Notes: generated by a model from the letters alone, not told the origin. 64,000 nt of DNA from Pyrenophora tritici-repentis (GCF_003171515.1 NC_089390.1:7192001-7256000), one strand, 5' to 3'; numbered from the stretch's first letter, positions 1 through 9,192 are shown. Numbers and translations: made by a program.

Positions 1-15
1 AAAGCTTCTGTAAGC

Positions 16-3000
16 CTAAACAGCAATGTTGCCGGTATTGCGAAAGCTACGCGGGCCAATAGTCTCCTCCGTCTGCTGTATCGTCGGGGCTCCTGGTGGA
101 GGCTTAGGATTGTTAGAGGATGCGATCACTGTAATCATAAGTAAATCCTGTTTGCCTGCGAGCGTCGCAAACTTTCGATGTGGTCCTGGAGCTTTAGGGC
201 GGGACTCATGGTACTGTTGGACAATGTCTGCGGAGTCCACCAGGTTCATGTATGGTTCCCAAGATGGGTTGTCGGTGCCGGCGGGGTAGTTGGTCCATCG
301 CACTAAGTATTGGAGAAGACCGCTGCGAGAGTAGGGGTCTTTAAGTCTCTTGTTGACGCGGGAGTCTAGGACGGCTTCCACTTCATAGCTTGTACCATCT
401 TCCTCGTCGGGATCGGCGAACTCAGCTGGTGCGGAATCGCGCAGTTGACCAGGCAGCGGAGCCTCCTCGTGTAAGTGTAGTAACCACGGGTGGAAGACGT
501 TGTGGAGCTTGCCCATCTCTGGAGGCAGGAGTAGTTCGTAAGCCATATTGTCAATGACGCGTGTGACAGTGAAGGGACCGCGGTTCTTGAAGTCAAGTGA
601 TAGACTAGGACGTGTAGTACGGAAGTTACGGGCGTCCAACATAACTTGATCGCCGACCTTAAACTCAGGCGCTGGGAGCCGGGCGTCGTTTGCGTATTCC
701 GCCTGTTTAGCTTGTGACCATTGTAGTTCGAGCCGAAGGGCTTTGCGTAGCGCGTCTAGCTTTTCTGCAAACTTGTTGGCGTTGTCTTGATCTCTGCGAG
801 CTGGGGCAGTGAGACCAGTGTTCACCTTAGGTGGTTCAAGACCAGACTTCGGGTCATAGCCCTTAGTGAGGCGGAAAGCGGTAGTCCCAGTACTAGCGTT
901 GATGGCGTTGTTAGCTTCGAACTCTGCCATAGGAAGAAAGAGAGCCCAGTTGTCTTGCTCGTAGTTAATATATGACCGGAGGTATTGTTTTAGCCAAGCG
1001 TTGGCGTTCTCCGTCTGCCCATCGGTTTCTGGGTGATAGCCCGTTGACAACTTTGGCTTGGTACCCAGTCGTTGACAAAGACGTGTCCAGAAATGGGAGA
1101 GGAACTGGGCTCCACGGTCGCTGACGATGCTGTCGGGATATCCCTCCTCACGCCACACGTACTCGACGAAGGCTTTCACAAGGGTATCAACCTTTAGGTC
1201 CACCACAGGTATAAACTTCTTCTTCTTGCTAAGCCGATCAACAATCACTAAGACGTTGGTATATGTGCGGCCGTTATCGGTGCAAGGAGGCAGGTGCGTG
1301 ATATAGTCCATGCTGATGCTACTCCAATATCGCTCAGGTATCGGGAGTGGATGTAGGAGCCCGTGTTTCCCATCGCGGTAAGATTTCGATCTCCGACAGG
1401 CCAAACAGTTCTTGACGTACTGTGCTACATCATTTATCATCTTCGGCCAGTAGTACCAGCGGTTTAACATGTCGTAGCTACCGTGTTTGCCGCTATGGCC
1501 ACCGCAATAGGATCGGTGTACGCGTTCGATGATCCGGGTGCGCAGGGTGCCTGATTCGGGGATGTAGACCTTCTTCTTGACATAGAAGACTCCGTCGTGT
1601 ATTGAGCAATCACCAAGCTCTAAGCGTATCCTGTTTGGACCGTGAATTAGGTGGTACGGGATGCGGCGCTGGCCATCAGCTTTGGCTTTGAGGATAACTT
1701 GAACGATGTCGTCATCCGGGTAAGCTTGTCGAACGGTCTGGAGGATATTGGCTTCGTCCAGCGACGTGTCCGGCTCCGTAAGCGGTGCAGCGGACGTGTC
1801 ATCGACCTCCGCTGTGTCTCCGAGAGCGAAGAGGTATTCGTCGCTAAAGTCGTCCGTTTCACTGTCTTGGTACATCATCATGGCCAAGGAGACTGGGGAC
1901 GTCCGGAGCTCGTCACCGAGGGCGTTGGCCAGATATACAGCGTGTCGGGAGCCACCGTCGAAGTGGAAGCTAAAGGTGGCAACTCGACACTCAGGATCCA
2001 CCTGGTCAGGCTTGAGGATCACTTGTACCTGGTGTTGACGTCGCTCATCCTCGGCGTTAGCTGGAAGATCGCCCGGTCGGCGAGTGAGTGCGTCGGGCTT
2101 AGTTCCTTGTTTACCAGGACGGTATTTGACTCTAAAATTGAACTCAGCTAGGAACTCAGCCCATCGAGCTTGCCGTCGGTTGAGGCGTTTGGTTGTCATG
2201 AACGTCTGGAGGGCCTGGTGGTCTGACAATACCAAGATGGGATCATCAGTACCTGACAGTTCAAACCTCCACTCCTCGAATGCTCGAACAATCGCGAGGA
2301 GCTCCTTGTCATAGATCTCGTAGTTGCACTCGGCAGGTGTCATCTTATGTGATAAGAACGCTACAGGTCGTAGAACACCTTTGTGCATCTGCGAGAGGAT
2401 AGCTGCGGTAACGAAGTCCGACGCGTCAGTCTCGAGCCACGTTTCCAAATCTGGGTCAAAGTGGGACAGTACGCCCGCTGTTTTAAACGCAAGCTTTAGC
2501 TGTTCAAAGGCTTTCGCAGCTTGTCCATTAGCTTGGAGAGGGAAATGTCGTTGACTACCCTCCTTGGTGAGTTCCGTGAGTGGCTTAGCGATATATGAGA
2601 ACCCTTTAATAAACCGGCGATAGAAGTTGCAGAAGCCGAGGAAAGACTGCATGTCCTTCACTGATCTCGGCAGTTGCCAATCGAGGACAGTGGAGACCTT
2701 CTCCGGATCCATTTCGATGCCGTCGGTGGTGAGGATCAAGCCTAAGTACTTGACTCGCTTGGTTTCGAACTTGCACTTCGTGGGATCCAACGATAGTCCT
2801 GCGCCTTGAATCTTGCGGAGAACCTTTAGGACATGCGAACGGTGGTCTTTCTCGTTGTCGCTATATATAAGTATGTCGTCTAGGTAGGCGGTACATATAA
2901 CGTCCAAGTATTCGCGCAGCGTTTCGTTGATGAAGTTTTGGAACGTCCCTGGTGCATTGCACAGTCCAAAGGGCATGACCATATACTCATAGAGTCCGTA

Positions 3001-3273
3001 CCGGGTGAGGAAGGCGGTTTTCTCTTCGTCACCTTCTTTAATCCGAACGGTGTTGAAAGCGGCTACAACATCGACGAGAGACATAATCTGAACTTTGGCC
3101 ATGCGCGCTAGAGTTTCTTTGATGGCTGGTGGCGCATTTCGATTCTTCTTAGTGACGTTGTTGAGTGCTCGGTAGTCGACACATATGCGGAGACCTCCTC
3201 CAGGTTTCTTGACGATCAAGACAGGTGACGCAAACGGGGAGTTACTGGCCTTGATTAAGCCCTTTTGCAGCAT
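16..3273 (-). CDS. Gypsy pol: reverse transcriptase, RNase H, integrase, chromodomain
   Basis: The 1085-codon frame copies element RNA into DNA and integrates it. It begins inside the RT domain at an internal ATG. RT motifs include VDYR near residue 33 and the catalytic YLDD at 130-133. RNase H carries TDASD near residue 290. The integrase has a His/Cys zinc-binding segment ending in CLACRR, followed by the catalytic Asp, Asp and Glu in the MDYI, SDRGAQF and TDGQTENAN contexts. The C-terminus has a chromodomain with the VRWTNYP and NPSWEP signatures, thought to steer integration toward heterochromatin. The true pol start lies upstream in the protease frame, so this model is the 3' part of a frameshifted pol. 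Confidence 0.92.
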   Translation of the reverse strand: MLQKGLIKASNSPFASPVLIVKKPGGGLRICVDYRALNNVTKKNRNAPPAIKETLARMAKVQIMSLVDVVAAFNTVRIKEGDEEKTAFLTRYGLYEYMVMPFGLCNAPGTFQNFINETLREYLDVICTAYLDDILIYSDNEKDHRSHVLKVLRKIQGAGLSLDPTKCKFETKRVKYLGLILTTDGIEMDPEKVSTVLDWQLPRSVKDMQSFLGFCNFYRRFIKGFSYIAKPLTELTKEGSQRHFPLQANGQAAKAFEQLKLAFKTAGVLSHFDPDLETWLETDASDFVTAAILSQMHKGVLRPVAFLSHKMTPAECNYEIYDKELLAIVRAFEEWRFELSGTDDPILVLSDHQALQTFMTTKRLNRRQARWAEFLAEFNFRVKYRPGKQGTKPDALTRRPGDLPANAEDERRQHQVQVILKPDQVDPECRVATFSFHFDGGSRHAVYLANALGDELRTSPVSLAMMMYQDSETDDFSDEYLFALGDTAEVDDTSAAPLTEPDTSLDEANILQTVRQAYPDDDIVQVILKAKADGQRRIPYHLIHGPNRIRLELGDCSIHDGVFYVKKKVYIPESGTLRTRIIERVHRSYCGGHSGKHGSYDMLNRWYYWPKMINDVAQYVKNCLACRRSKSYRDGKHGLLHPLPIPERYWSSISMDYITHLPPCTDNGRTYTNVLVIVDRLSKKKKFIPVVDLKVDTLVKAFVEYVWREEGYPDSIVSDRGAQFLSHFWTRLCQRLGTKPKLSTGYHPETDGQTENANAWLKQYLRSYINYEQDNWALFLPMAEFEANNAINASTGTTAFRLTKGYDPKSGLEPPKVNTGLTAPARRDQDNANKFAEKLDALRKALRLELQWSQAKQAEYANDARLPAPEFKVGDQVMLDARNFRTTRPSLSLDFKNRGPFTVTRVIDNMAYELLLPPEMGKLHNVFHPWLLHLHEEAPLPGQLRDSAPAEFADPDEEDGTSYEVEAVLDSRVNKRLKDPYSRSGLLQYLVRWTNYPAGTDNPSWEPYMNLVDSADIVQQYHESRPKAPGPHRKFATLAGKQDLLMITVIASSNNPKPPPGAPTIQQTEETIGPRSFRNTGNIAV

Positions 3274-4376
3274 GTCATCGATATACTTCTTAACAGCCTC
3301 AGTCTCGGTACGAGTGAGTCCGTAGACATGAGGCTTAGGGGGCGTAGTGTCAGGAAGCAGGTCGATGGGTGGTCGACTCCTGGTCTTCGTTCGGGGAGTT
3401 GATGAGCCAGATGAGGGTTGAACAGATCAGGTAGTTCGTCCAACACCCACTCAGGTACCAGCTGGCCAATCTGGTCTCTAGTCATGTAAGGTTGCTCCAT
3501 CTTGTGCATGTACTTCTCAAAGTCAGTTTGCGAGACTGCGGCTACGCCGATGCCTTCTCGGTCTTCATCGGGGGGCTTCGCAAGCTTGGCCCAATGGCGG
3601 GGTTCCAACCATATGACCTGGTCAGGATGTTTGGCTGCGAGTGCGGTTGCAGCGGCAGCGGAGATGAGGTAGATATCAGCCATAGTCTCCTCAGTCGTCA
3701 CCTTACCATCCTTGTTCGTCTTAGTAGTGGTGTCGCCTGTCTGGTAGTCTCCCTTGACTAGTTGTACGTGACTGTGACAAACTCCGTTTTCGTAAACCGT
3801 CTCTGGGAGTCCTTCGTGGAGGCAGTTAAGTTTGCACCCTGCCTTAGCGAAGGTGAGTGATCGCTGGTCGCCAAAGTGGAGGGCAGGCTGGTGATAGTCC
3901 ATCCAATTCATGCCTAGGATAACGTCGTACTTGCCGATATTGGTGACGTAGCATAGGACGTTGTGCGTATGGCTTCCGTGTCGGACGGGCAGATCAACGG
4001 CCTGGGTAAGCTTGTCCACTTCTCCGCCGTTGGCTAGTGACAATCGAATGGGTTTGGCCACAGGCATAGTATCTAGGCGGTGTTGGTTAACCCATGACTG
4101 ATTGACGAAGCATGCGCTGGCTCCCGTGTCGATAAGGGTAGAAATCGGTTGCCAACAATCAGGTCGCGTGAGAGCGGAGCCGGGAAACTCGAGTTGTCGG
4201 CTGAAGTCTTTAGAAGGCTTGCCTCCGATGGAGGCGGAGGACACGAAGTGGACCTCCGTCATAGTTGGCGTTTCGTCAGGGGCGAGCAGCAAGGCTGCAG
4301 CGATCTCGAAACGGCGATGCTGGTTTCGAACACGGCGCTGGTGTCTTTTTGCGTTACGCCAATTGAGCTCCCGCAC
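3255..4376 (-). CDS. Gypsy aspartic protease region (5' part of pol)
   Basis: The 373-codon frame contains a retropepsin-like domain: LIDTGASACFVN holds the DTG catalytic triad, followed by a conserved VILGMNW segment. It matures Gag-Pol. The last 40 or so codons are out of phase. Near base 3378 the protein sense jumps to the pol frame, where the conserved linker before RT (PPKPHVYGL and onward) reads on. The frame overlaps the RT frame by 19 bases only because of this shift. A one-base loss in a C run explains it; a programmed frameshift is less likely because Ty3/Gypsy elements rarely shift there. Confidence 0.8.
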   Translation of the reverse strand: MRELNWRNAKRHQRRVRNQHRRFEIAAALLLAPDETPTMTEVHFVSSASIGGKPSKDFSRQLEFPGSALTRPDCWQPISTLIDTGASACFVNQSWVNQHRLDTMPVAKPIRLSLANGGEVDKLTQAVDLPVRHGSHTHNVLCYVTNIGKYDVILGMNWMDYHQPALHFGDQRSLTFAKAGCKLNCLHEGLPETVYENGVCHSHVQLVKGDYQTGDTTTKTNKDGKVTTEETMADIYLISAAAATALAAKHPDQVIWLEPRHWAKLAKPPDEDREGIGVAAVSQTDFEKYMHKMEQPYMTRDQIGQLVPEWVLDELPDLFNPHLAHQLPERRPGVDHPSTCFLTLRPLSLMSTDSLVPRLRLLRSISMTCCKRA

Positions 4377-4396
4377 GCGGCTCTGCGCGGGAGCCC

Positions 4397-6742
4397 CTAA
4401 TTTAAATGCTCAAGTAGTTCCTCGTCGTTGACGTAGAAGCCATCGTCATCCACTAAGTCGTTGTCGTCCAGCGGCTCCTCAGTATCCTCGTCTCGCTCCT
4501 CTTCGTTGGAAGCGTCGAGAGCATTGATGTACAAAGAAGCCAGTGCGGGGATTTGGTGAGAAGGAGTGAAGGGCTTGCCGCGGGGGGCAGTCTCGTGCCT
4601 CATCTGATGGTCATCCTTGCCACATTTGAAGCAGAGCTTCAAGTCAGCTAGACGCTTCTTGTCTTTCTCTGACCGCTCGAAGGCCATCTTCTTGTACGTA
4701 TGCGTGCTGGCGGCGTTGTTGTGACCTGGAGTGTCGGGTGTCCGGAAGGTGACCAACTTTTGGGTACGGCTAGCACCAGCGGTCTTCGTAACGGGAGTTA
4801 ATTTTCGGCCAGCGTCAATCTGTTGATGTCCCTGGTCGATGTGTTGCGCTCGCAGCAAGAAGGACTGGATGGTCTCATCCTTGTGAGATCCGGCAGTGGT
4901 CGCGATAGCTAACCCGGGTCGCATGAACTCGCGAGCGTATCGGATCTGGGTCGCGTTCTTGTGTTTGAGGATTCGCATGCAAGAGGTGAACTTAGACTTC
5001 CACTCCATGAACTTCTGTCCAGACTTGTAGCGGAGCGAGCCGTCGGCGATGAGGGTTTCGGCGTCAGCTTCCCGATCATAGGTGAGATACTGGCTGTCGA
5101 GAGTCTCTAGGAAATCTAGGAAATGGCGAGCTTTGACATCTCGGATGTGCTCGTAAGCTTCGCCTTGAATGCGGAACTTGAGGTAGTCAACCGCTTGCCA
5201 GTCCTCTGGGTATGTGCGACACTTGGCCACTGCCATCTCGCGCCACCGCTCGTAGTCGTCGTCGACCTTGCCCTTGAACGTCTCAAGTTCTGGGAGTTTG
5301 TAAGAGAATCCTCCACCGGCGGTAGAGGGCGCGACGGGCGGCGGTCGCGGTACTGTAGGAGCGGGGGCGTATGGGTTCGATGATGGAGGAGGTAGCGAGG
5401 CGTCGCGCACGGGAGTACGGTTATCCCATGGGGTGTACCCAGCTCGGCGAGGATCTTGTGAGAGTTGGTCAGCGGTACCATCTACAGGTCGCTGTAGCAA
5501 AACGCTTGATTGTACAGGCCGTACTGGGTCGTAAGATCGCTCGCGCCGCCAGAGGGTGTACGGCTGATAGTTGGGTTCATGTTGCAGCAGTCGGTCGGTG
5601 ACCGTTTTTGTCTCACGTCTAGCCTCGGTGAGCTGGAGGTTGAGCTCATCGTAAGCCTTATCCTTAAGGGCGAGAGCTTCGTTCTTGTTCGCCTCCATGT
5701 TAGAGTACTTGACATCATACTGGTTAAGCTCGATAGAATAGCGATCAGCTTGTCCTTTGAACTTGTCGCAGAGCTCAGCGTTGGCCTTAGCTTGGTCTGC
5801 CCACCAGTCGGCGCTGTCAGACTCCTCCTTGAGCTTCTGTGCCAACTCTGCGTAGTTAGGACCGCTCTCCGGTTCATCGGCTCGGCGGGATAGGTCCTCA
5901 ACCTTCTGCTTGAGTTCATTGCGTTCGGTGGCGGCAAGGTCGCGCTCAGCGGCGAGGGCTTTGAAGGCGGGGTCATCGCGAACGTTGGGGAGTTGTTCTG
6001 ACGCAGCTTTGAGCTTTCCGATGTCCGAGGTGAGGCGTCGGATCTCTGTCAGCTTCTCCTTGTACAGGTTGCTGCTAACCATGCCAACTTGTAGTTGTTT
6101 ACTGTTCGAAGTTTCATCAAGGGCTGCTTCAACATTCGCTAGTCGGTCTCGTAGAGCTTGAGTCTCTCCTTCATTGCGGTCCACAGTCTGCAGATGCCTA
6201 TTGATGGCGTCAGTGCAGTTGCGTAGGGAGACTAGCGTAGAGACAATAAATCGCCACCAGAAGTCGGGACGATCCTTCACGTTCTTCTGGAGGTTACTAG
6301 AGTTAGTGACAGTGAAGTCGTTGATGTTGTGGGTGATGTTGCCATCAGTGCGGATTCGGCCTGTGCTAAGGGAGTAAAAGGCATTGCTGTGCTCGTCAGG
6401 TTCGGGATCCTCTTGTAATTCGAACCACTCGGTGTCAACGGTATAACGGAGGTAAACGTAGTTAGAATCTTTGAGGTATTCGAGCAGGACGTCGTTGATT
6501 TCGATGCCGACAATCTCGCGTGTAGCAGTCATGGGCTCTAGGTCGCCGCTAGCTGATACTGATGGCTGGGATGACGGATGGGCTGCCAGAAGCATGCTCT
6601 CTCGGCGGTTGGAGAGGCAAGCTCGTACTGGTACGAGAGGCGGGCCCATCTGTGATTGAGTAGGATCCTGGGAAGCTTGCCCGAAGGTGGCACCGGTGGC
6701 TGAGGTACCTTGGGTATTCTGGGTATTGGCCGGGTTTGCCAT
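4397..6742 (-). CDS. Gypsy gag polyprotein with degenerate zinc knuckle
   Basis: The structural Gag protein of 781 residues packages element RNA. I start it at the ATG at 6742 (MANPANTQ) rather than at 7036, because the upstream extension is made of a duplicated leader that reads in two different frames. A long coiled-coil-like central region (Glu/Lys/Leu rich) precedes the retrotrans_gag-type domain (YERWREMAVAK and onward). The nucleocapsid knuckle reads CFKCGKDDHQMRHE: the first three ligands of CX2CX4HX4C are present, but the fourth cysteine is a Glu. The C-terminus is acidic. Gag and protease are in different frames, separated by about 20 bases. Confidence 0.85.
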   Translation of the reverse strand: MANPANTQNTQGTSATGATFGQASQDPTQSQMGPPLVPVRACLSNRRESMLLAAHPSSQPSVSASGDLEPMTATREIVGIEINDVLLEYLKDSNYVYLRYTVDTEWFELQEDPEPDEHSNAFYSLSTGRIRTDGNITHNINDFTVTNSSNLQKNVKDRPDFWWRFIVSTLVSLRNCTDAINRHLQTVDRNEGETQALRDRLANVEAALDETSNSKQLQVGMVSSNLYKEKLTEIRRLTSDIGKLKAASEQLPNVRDDPAFKALAAERDLAATERNELKQKVEDLSRRADEPESGPNYAELAQKLKEESDSADWWADQAKANAELCDKFKGQADRYSIELNQYDVKYSNMEANKNEALALKDKAYDELNLQLTEARRETKTVTDRLLQHEPNYQPYTLWRRERSYDPVRPVQSSVLLQRPVDGTADQLSQDPRRAGYTPWDNRTPVRDASLPPPSSNPYAPAPTVPRPPPVAPSTAGGGFSYKLPELETFKGKVDDDYERWREMAVAKCRTYPEDWQAVDYLKFRIQGEAYEHIRDVKARHFLDFLETLDSQYLTYDREADAETLIADGSLRYKSGQKFMEWKSKFTSCMRILKHKNATQIRYAREFMRPGLAIATTAGSHKDETIQSFLLRAQHIDQGHQQIDAGRKLTPVTKTAGASRTQKLVTFRTPDTPGHNNAASTHTYKKMAFERSEKDKKRLADLKLCFKCGKDDHQMRHETAPRGKPFTPSHQIPALASLYINALDASNEEERDEDTEEPLDDNDLVDDDGFYVNDEELLEHLN

Positions 6743-6750
6743 CGCGATGA

Positions 6751-7075
6751 TCTTTTCGTGTGTGTTGCGCAGGGCTGACCGTAGGGTCGCGCTTCTCGAA
6801 GCTCGATGCCTTGCCTTCTGCCTACTTGTCCGTTGATGTAGGTGGACCTGTCCTTTACCAGCGTTGGTGACAACCCCCACGAGCAATACTTGCCTGTTGA
6901 GCCTGGTGTCTCTGGTCTTTTCGTGTGTTGCGCAGGGCTTACCGTAGGGTCGCGCTTCTCGAAGCTCGATGCCTTGCCCTCTGCCTACTTGTCCGTTGAT
7001 GTAGGTGGACCTGTCCTCTACCAGCGTTGGTGACAACCCTCACGAGCAATACTTGCTTGTTGAGCCTGGTGTCTC
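6751..7075 (-). repeat. Tandem duplication in the Gypsy 5' leader (period 162 bp)
   Basis: Two near-identical copies (about 6751-6912 and 6915-7075) repeat the segment from the TTTTCGTGTG motif to the CTGGTGTCTC motif. The offset is 162 bases, with only a handful of substitutions and a 2-base difference in a TG run. The copies lie between the LTR and the gag ATG and are therefore probably untranslated leader. Confidence 0.9.
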
Positions 7076-7245
7076 CACCCGTGGGCTTCTAGCGCAATAC
7101 TTTGCGATCCTCGTCGTCAAGACCTAACCCGTCGCAGAACGTCTTGTTCTGCCCGATGTAGCAAGTCGCAGTTGCTCAATCGGCGGCGGCGCTCGGCGCG
7201 GACGGTGTTTCTGATAACTGAGCCTGATGCGAAGTATCCTAGGTA

Positions 7246-7562
7246 TGTAGGGGTTGACACACAATAGTGTAAAGGCACTAGTACACTGCAATAGTTAGGA
7301 TGCCTCTAATAAGTGAGATTGTGTGTACAGATCTATATACAAGTACGAGGGGAACTTTATTATTCCTCGCACGGGCCAACTGCCAGCGTGGCACGTGATT
7401 GTATGGCACGTGATCGCGTGAGGGATCGTAGGTTTGATCCATCACATAGCTGCTTTCTTAGCTCGCTTAAGTGTTACGCGGAGTGGTTATACTGCTCTTT
7501 CCTGGTCCGCACTAAGGCAGGTGAGTCTTATGTTGTTGGTTCCTGTAAGGAATATTCGAACA
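7246..7562 (-). repeat. Candidate 5' LTR of the Gypsy element
   Basis: On the plus strand the segment starts TGTAGGGGTTGACAC, so on the element strand it ends in CCCCTACA as many fungal Gypsy LTRs do. A plausible outer end is the ACA at 7560-7562, giving TGT...ACA termini and 317 bp. It contains repeated GGCACGTGAT motifs. No tRNA-type primer site (TGG...) is visible immediately inside it, so self-priming or a different boundary is possible. The partner LTR that would settle this is outside the window. Confidence 0.45.
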
Positions 7563-7717
7563 GGCACTGAGATGTAGGTATAGGCTTGTATTAAGACGAA
7601 TCCTTGAGGAGCTATCAAGGATTCAGTGAGATGCTATATACGACTATGGCACGTGACTGTGGCTGGCTCGGGCCGATGGGTCTCCGAAGGGGTCCCTGAG
7701 GCCTACCAAAGTATGAC

Positions 7718-8219
7718 CCAGCTGGAGTATCGTGTCAAGTAGCTTAAAATGAGGCTGACTAGCAGATTGCTCATGAAGAGCGTTAAGGAGGAGAGCGATT
7801 AGGCCATAGGCGGCGGGCTCTAACGCGCTGCAGCAGGTGTAAGGAGACTAGGCACAACTTGCGCACATGTAAAACTAATATTATTAATATAGAGTAATCT
7901 ATTGTATTTGTCGGCATACACACGGTGTGTCGCCTAATAAGGCCCAATGTACCGCCTCGATCCTACTTCGGCCCAACTCGGACCCAACGCTATGTATACC
8001 TTCGTAGCCCCCACATTCGTAGAATCATCATACACCAGAATACCAATACACAAGATTACCTTAGCTACTGTTATTCACCGTACGATCGTACAAGGCCTTC
8101 CAACAGTATTAATATCTAGTAATACTATTATCGCGTTGTTGAGATGCGTCGCTTTGAAGTTGCAAAGGTTGGTGGGGTGACCGACTCGCTTGCCTGACCG
8201 ACTCGCTTGCCAACCATGT
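7718..8219 (+). mobile_element. RIP-decayed 3' end of a pogo-type element
   Basis: The sequence aligns to the last ~170 bp of the transposase gene and the 3' terminal repeat of the intact pogo copies at 19055 and 40254. It ends at a TIR relative (GGTGGGGTGACCGACTCGCT with a duplicated GACCGACTCGCTTGCC unit) and a TA at 8220-8221. Nearly all differences from the intact copies in the coding part are C-to-T or G-to-A, mostly in CpA/TpG context. The 5' two thirds are missing, next to the Gypsy element. It is interrupted by a solo LTR at 7909-8105. Confidence 0.85.
7909..8105. repeat. Solo LTR, Ty1/copia type, with 5-bp target duplication
   Basis: This 197-bp insertion begins TGTCGGCATACACACGG and ends CCTTCCAACA, the TGTYGG...CCAACA termini typical of copia LTRs. 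It is flanked by GTATT on both sides (7904-7908 and 8106-8110). Removing it and one GTATT restores collinearity with the intact pogo 3' end. No internal coding region is present, so it is a solo LTR left by LTR-LTR recombination. Confidence 0.88.
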
Positions 8220-8268
8220 TAAGCTCTGTTCTAGAGTATCTACTTAATAGGCAAAAAGAATGGCAAAA

Positions 8269-8387
8269 ACATACAACAGCGGGGATTCGCTAGTGGTCAC
8301 CCACCTAACTACTAATCCGCCGGTATCTTGCTTAAATAGGGCTGAGCGAACGGGAAGCCTTGTTCTCAAGATCCTATGGTCGTATGT
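8269..8387 (-). rRNA. 5S ribosomal RNA gene (dispersed copy)
   Basis: Read on the minus strand, the 119 nt start ACATACGACCATAGG and end GTTGTATGT, and these ends form a 9-bp helix I with one G-U pair. The internal promoter region GGTGGGTGACCACTAGCGAA matches the conserved 5S box C, and a T run (TTTTT) follows as a pol III terminator. Filamentous ascomycetes typically carry 5S genes dispersed singly instead of in the rDNA repeat. It may be functional or a slightly diverged copy; the middle (CCCTATTTAAGC) looks somewhat T-rich. Confidence 0.9.
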
Positions 8388-8402
8388 GTAGGGATGTATA
8401 GT

Positions 8403-8413
8403 TAATTATATAT
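8403..8413 (-). promoter_or_regulatory. TATA-like box upstream of the 5S gene
   Basis: TATATAATTAA on the minus strand lies about 16-26 bases upstream of the 5S start, where dispersed fungal 5S genes carry an upstream TATA element. Confidence 0.5.
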
Positions 8414-8527
8414 TATCCTCGAGCTTTTCTCATTGTGCCAAATCCAGATGTGCGTCAAAGAGTTCTAATATCTCGCTGAAATAGCACTAATGTGCTGCCC
8501 AGGTGCAGTCTTAGCAAAATACCGATA

Positions 8528-9192
8528 CTATGCCGAGCTTAGCGGCTTTCCTAGAGCAGATTCTACCTGGTCTATCTTCTCGTAAACATACCGCCTTGTC
8601 TCAGTACCTAATGCTCGCTTTGTTTCCTCACAAAACCCAATAACTATGCCATAAACATAAACATCTATCTCCAACCAACACTCATGGTCCAAGAGAAAGA
8701 CTCTTATGCGAATTACCCCAGCCCGATCACTCGGGAAAGCAACCTCATGCTTAAACAAGACTGCTGTCCCAACAAAACATCGACCAAGCTCATTGCTAAA
8801 ACAGCCAACAGCCAAAACGTGAAAATACCAACTCGCGGTCCATGAACCTCTATTACCACACAAGCCCATATATACCGGTCTATTCTGCAAAAGCAGCGGC
8901 TACATATTCCGCTTCCGCTGTCACAAGTTTCAAGTTTCAAGACCTGAGGTTGCGTGGCAGCGAGTTTCAATGGCGGCAAGTTTTGTAAATCAGATAAAGC
9001 CGTGTTTTGTTGCTGTGGGAGCGAATAAGAAGGGCTATTTTGCGGCAATATGCTATGGGTGAATGAAACGCATAAGGTTGATTTGTCAGTAATGTTTGTT
9101 GATGTTAGGAATGTGAGTTTGGTTGGTGTAAGAGGTAAATAACCAGAGACGGTGATTGGACGATGTATGGTAGGGGTCAAGAGTTGAGGCAT
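8528..9192 (-). CDS. Hypothetical protein, two exons (model)
   Basis: Two overlapping open frames join through a possible 44-nt intron (8900-8943, GTCTTG...TATGTAG). Exon 1 is 8944-9192 and exon 2 is 8528-8899, giving 206 codons before the stop with phase 0 kept. The product has no motif I recognise: a Pro/Thr/Ser/Leu-rich N-terminal half, then a hydrophobic-aromatic segment (WYFHVLAVGC) and a C-terminus rich in charged residues. The intron lacks a strong branch site, so the splice is tentative; exon 2 has no ATG of its own near its start. Confidence 0.38.

Larger units (their letters stand above)
1..7562 (-). mobile_element. Ty3/Gypsy LTR retrotransposon (chromovirus), 3' end outside window
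   Basis: Read on the minus strand, the order is LTR candidate, duplicated leader, gag, protease, then RT-RNase H-integrase-chromodomain. The chromodomain at the C-terminus of the integrase marks the chromovirus branch of Ty3/Gypsy, which is common in filamentous fungi. The pol stop lies at bases 16-18, so the polypurine tract and 3' LTR are cut off by the window edge. All domains are long and open; the only clear damage is a frame break between protease and RT near base 3378. The outer LTR boundary is uncertain because the neighbouring sequence is a second decayed transposon. Confidence 0.9.

Noticed and set aside
7925..8180. Short plus-strand open frames over 7925-8180
   Set aside because: They lie inside the solo LTR and pogo relic and are explained by those elements.
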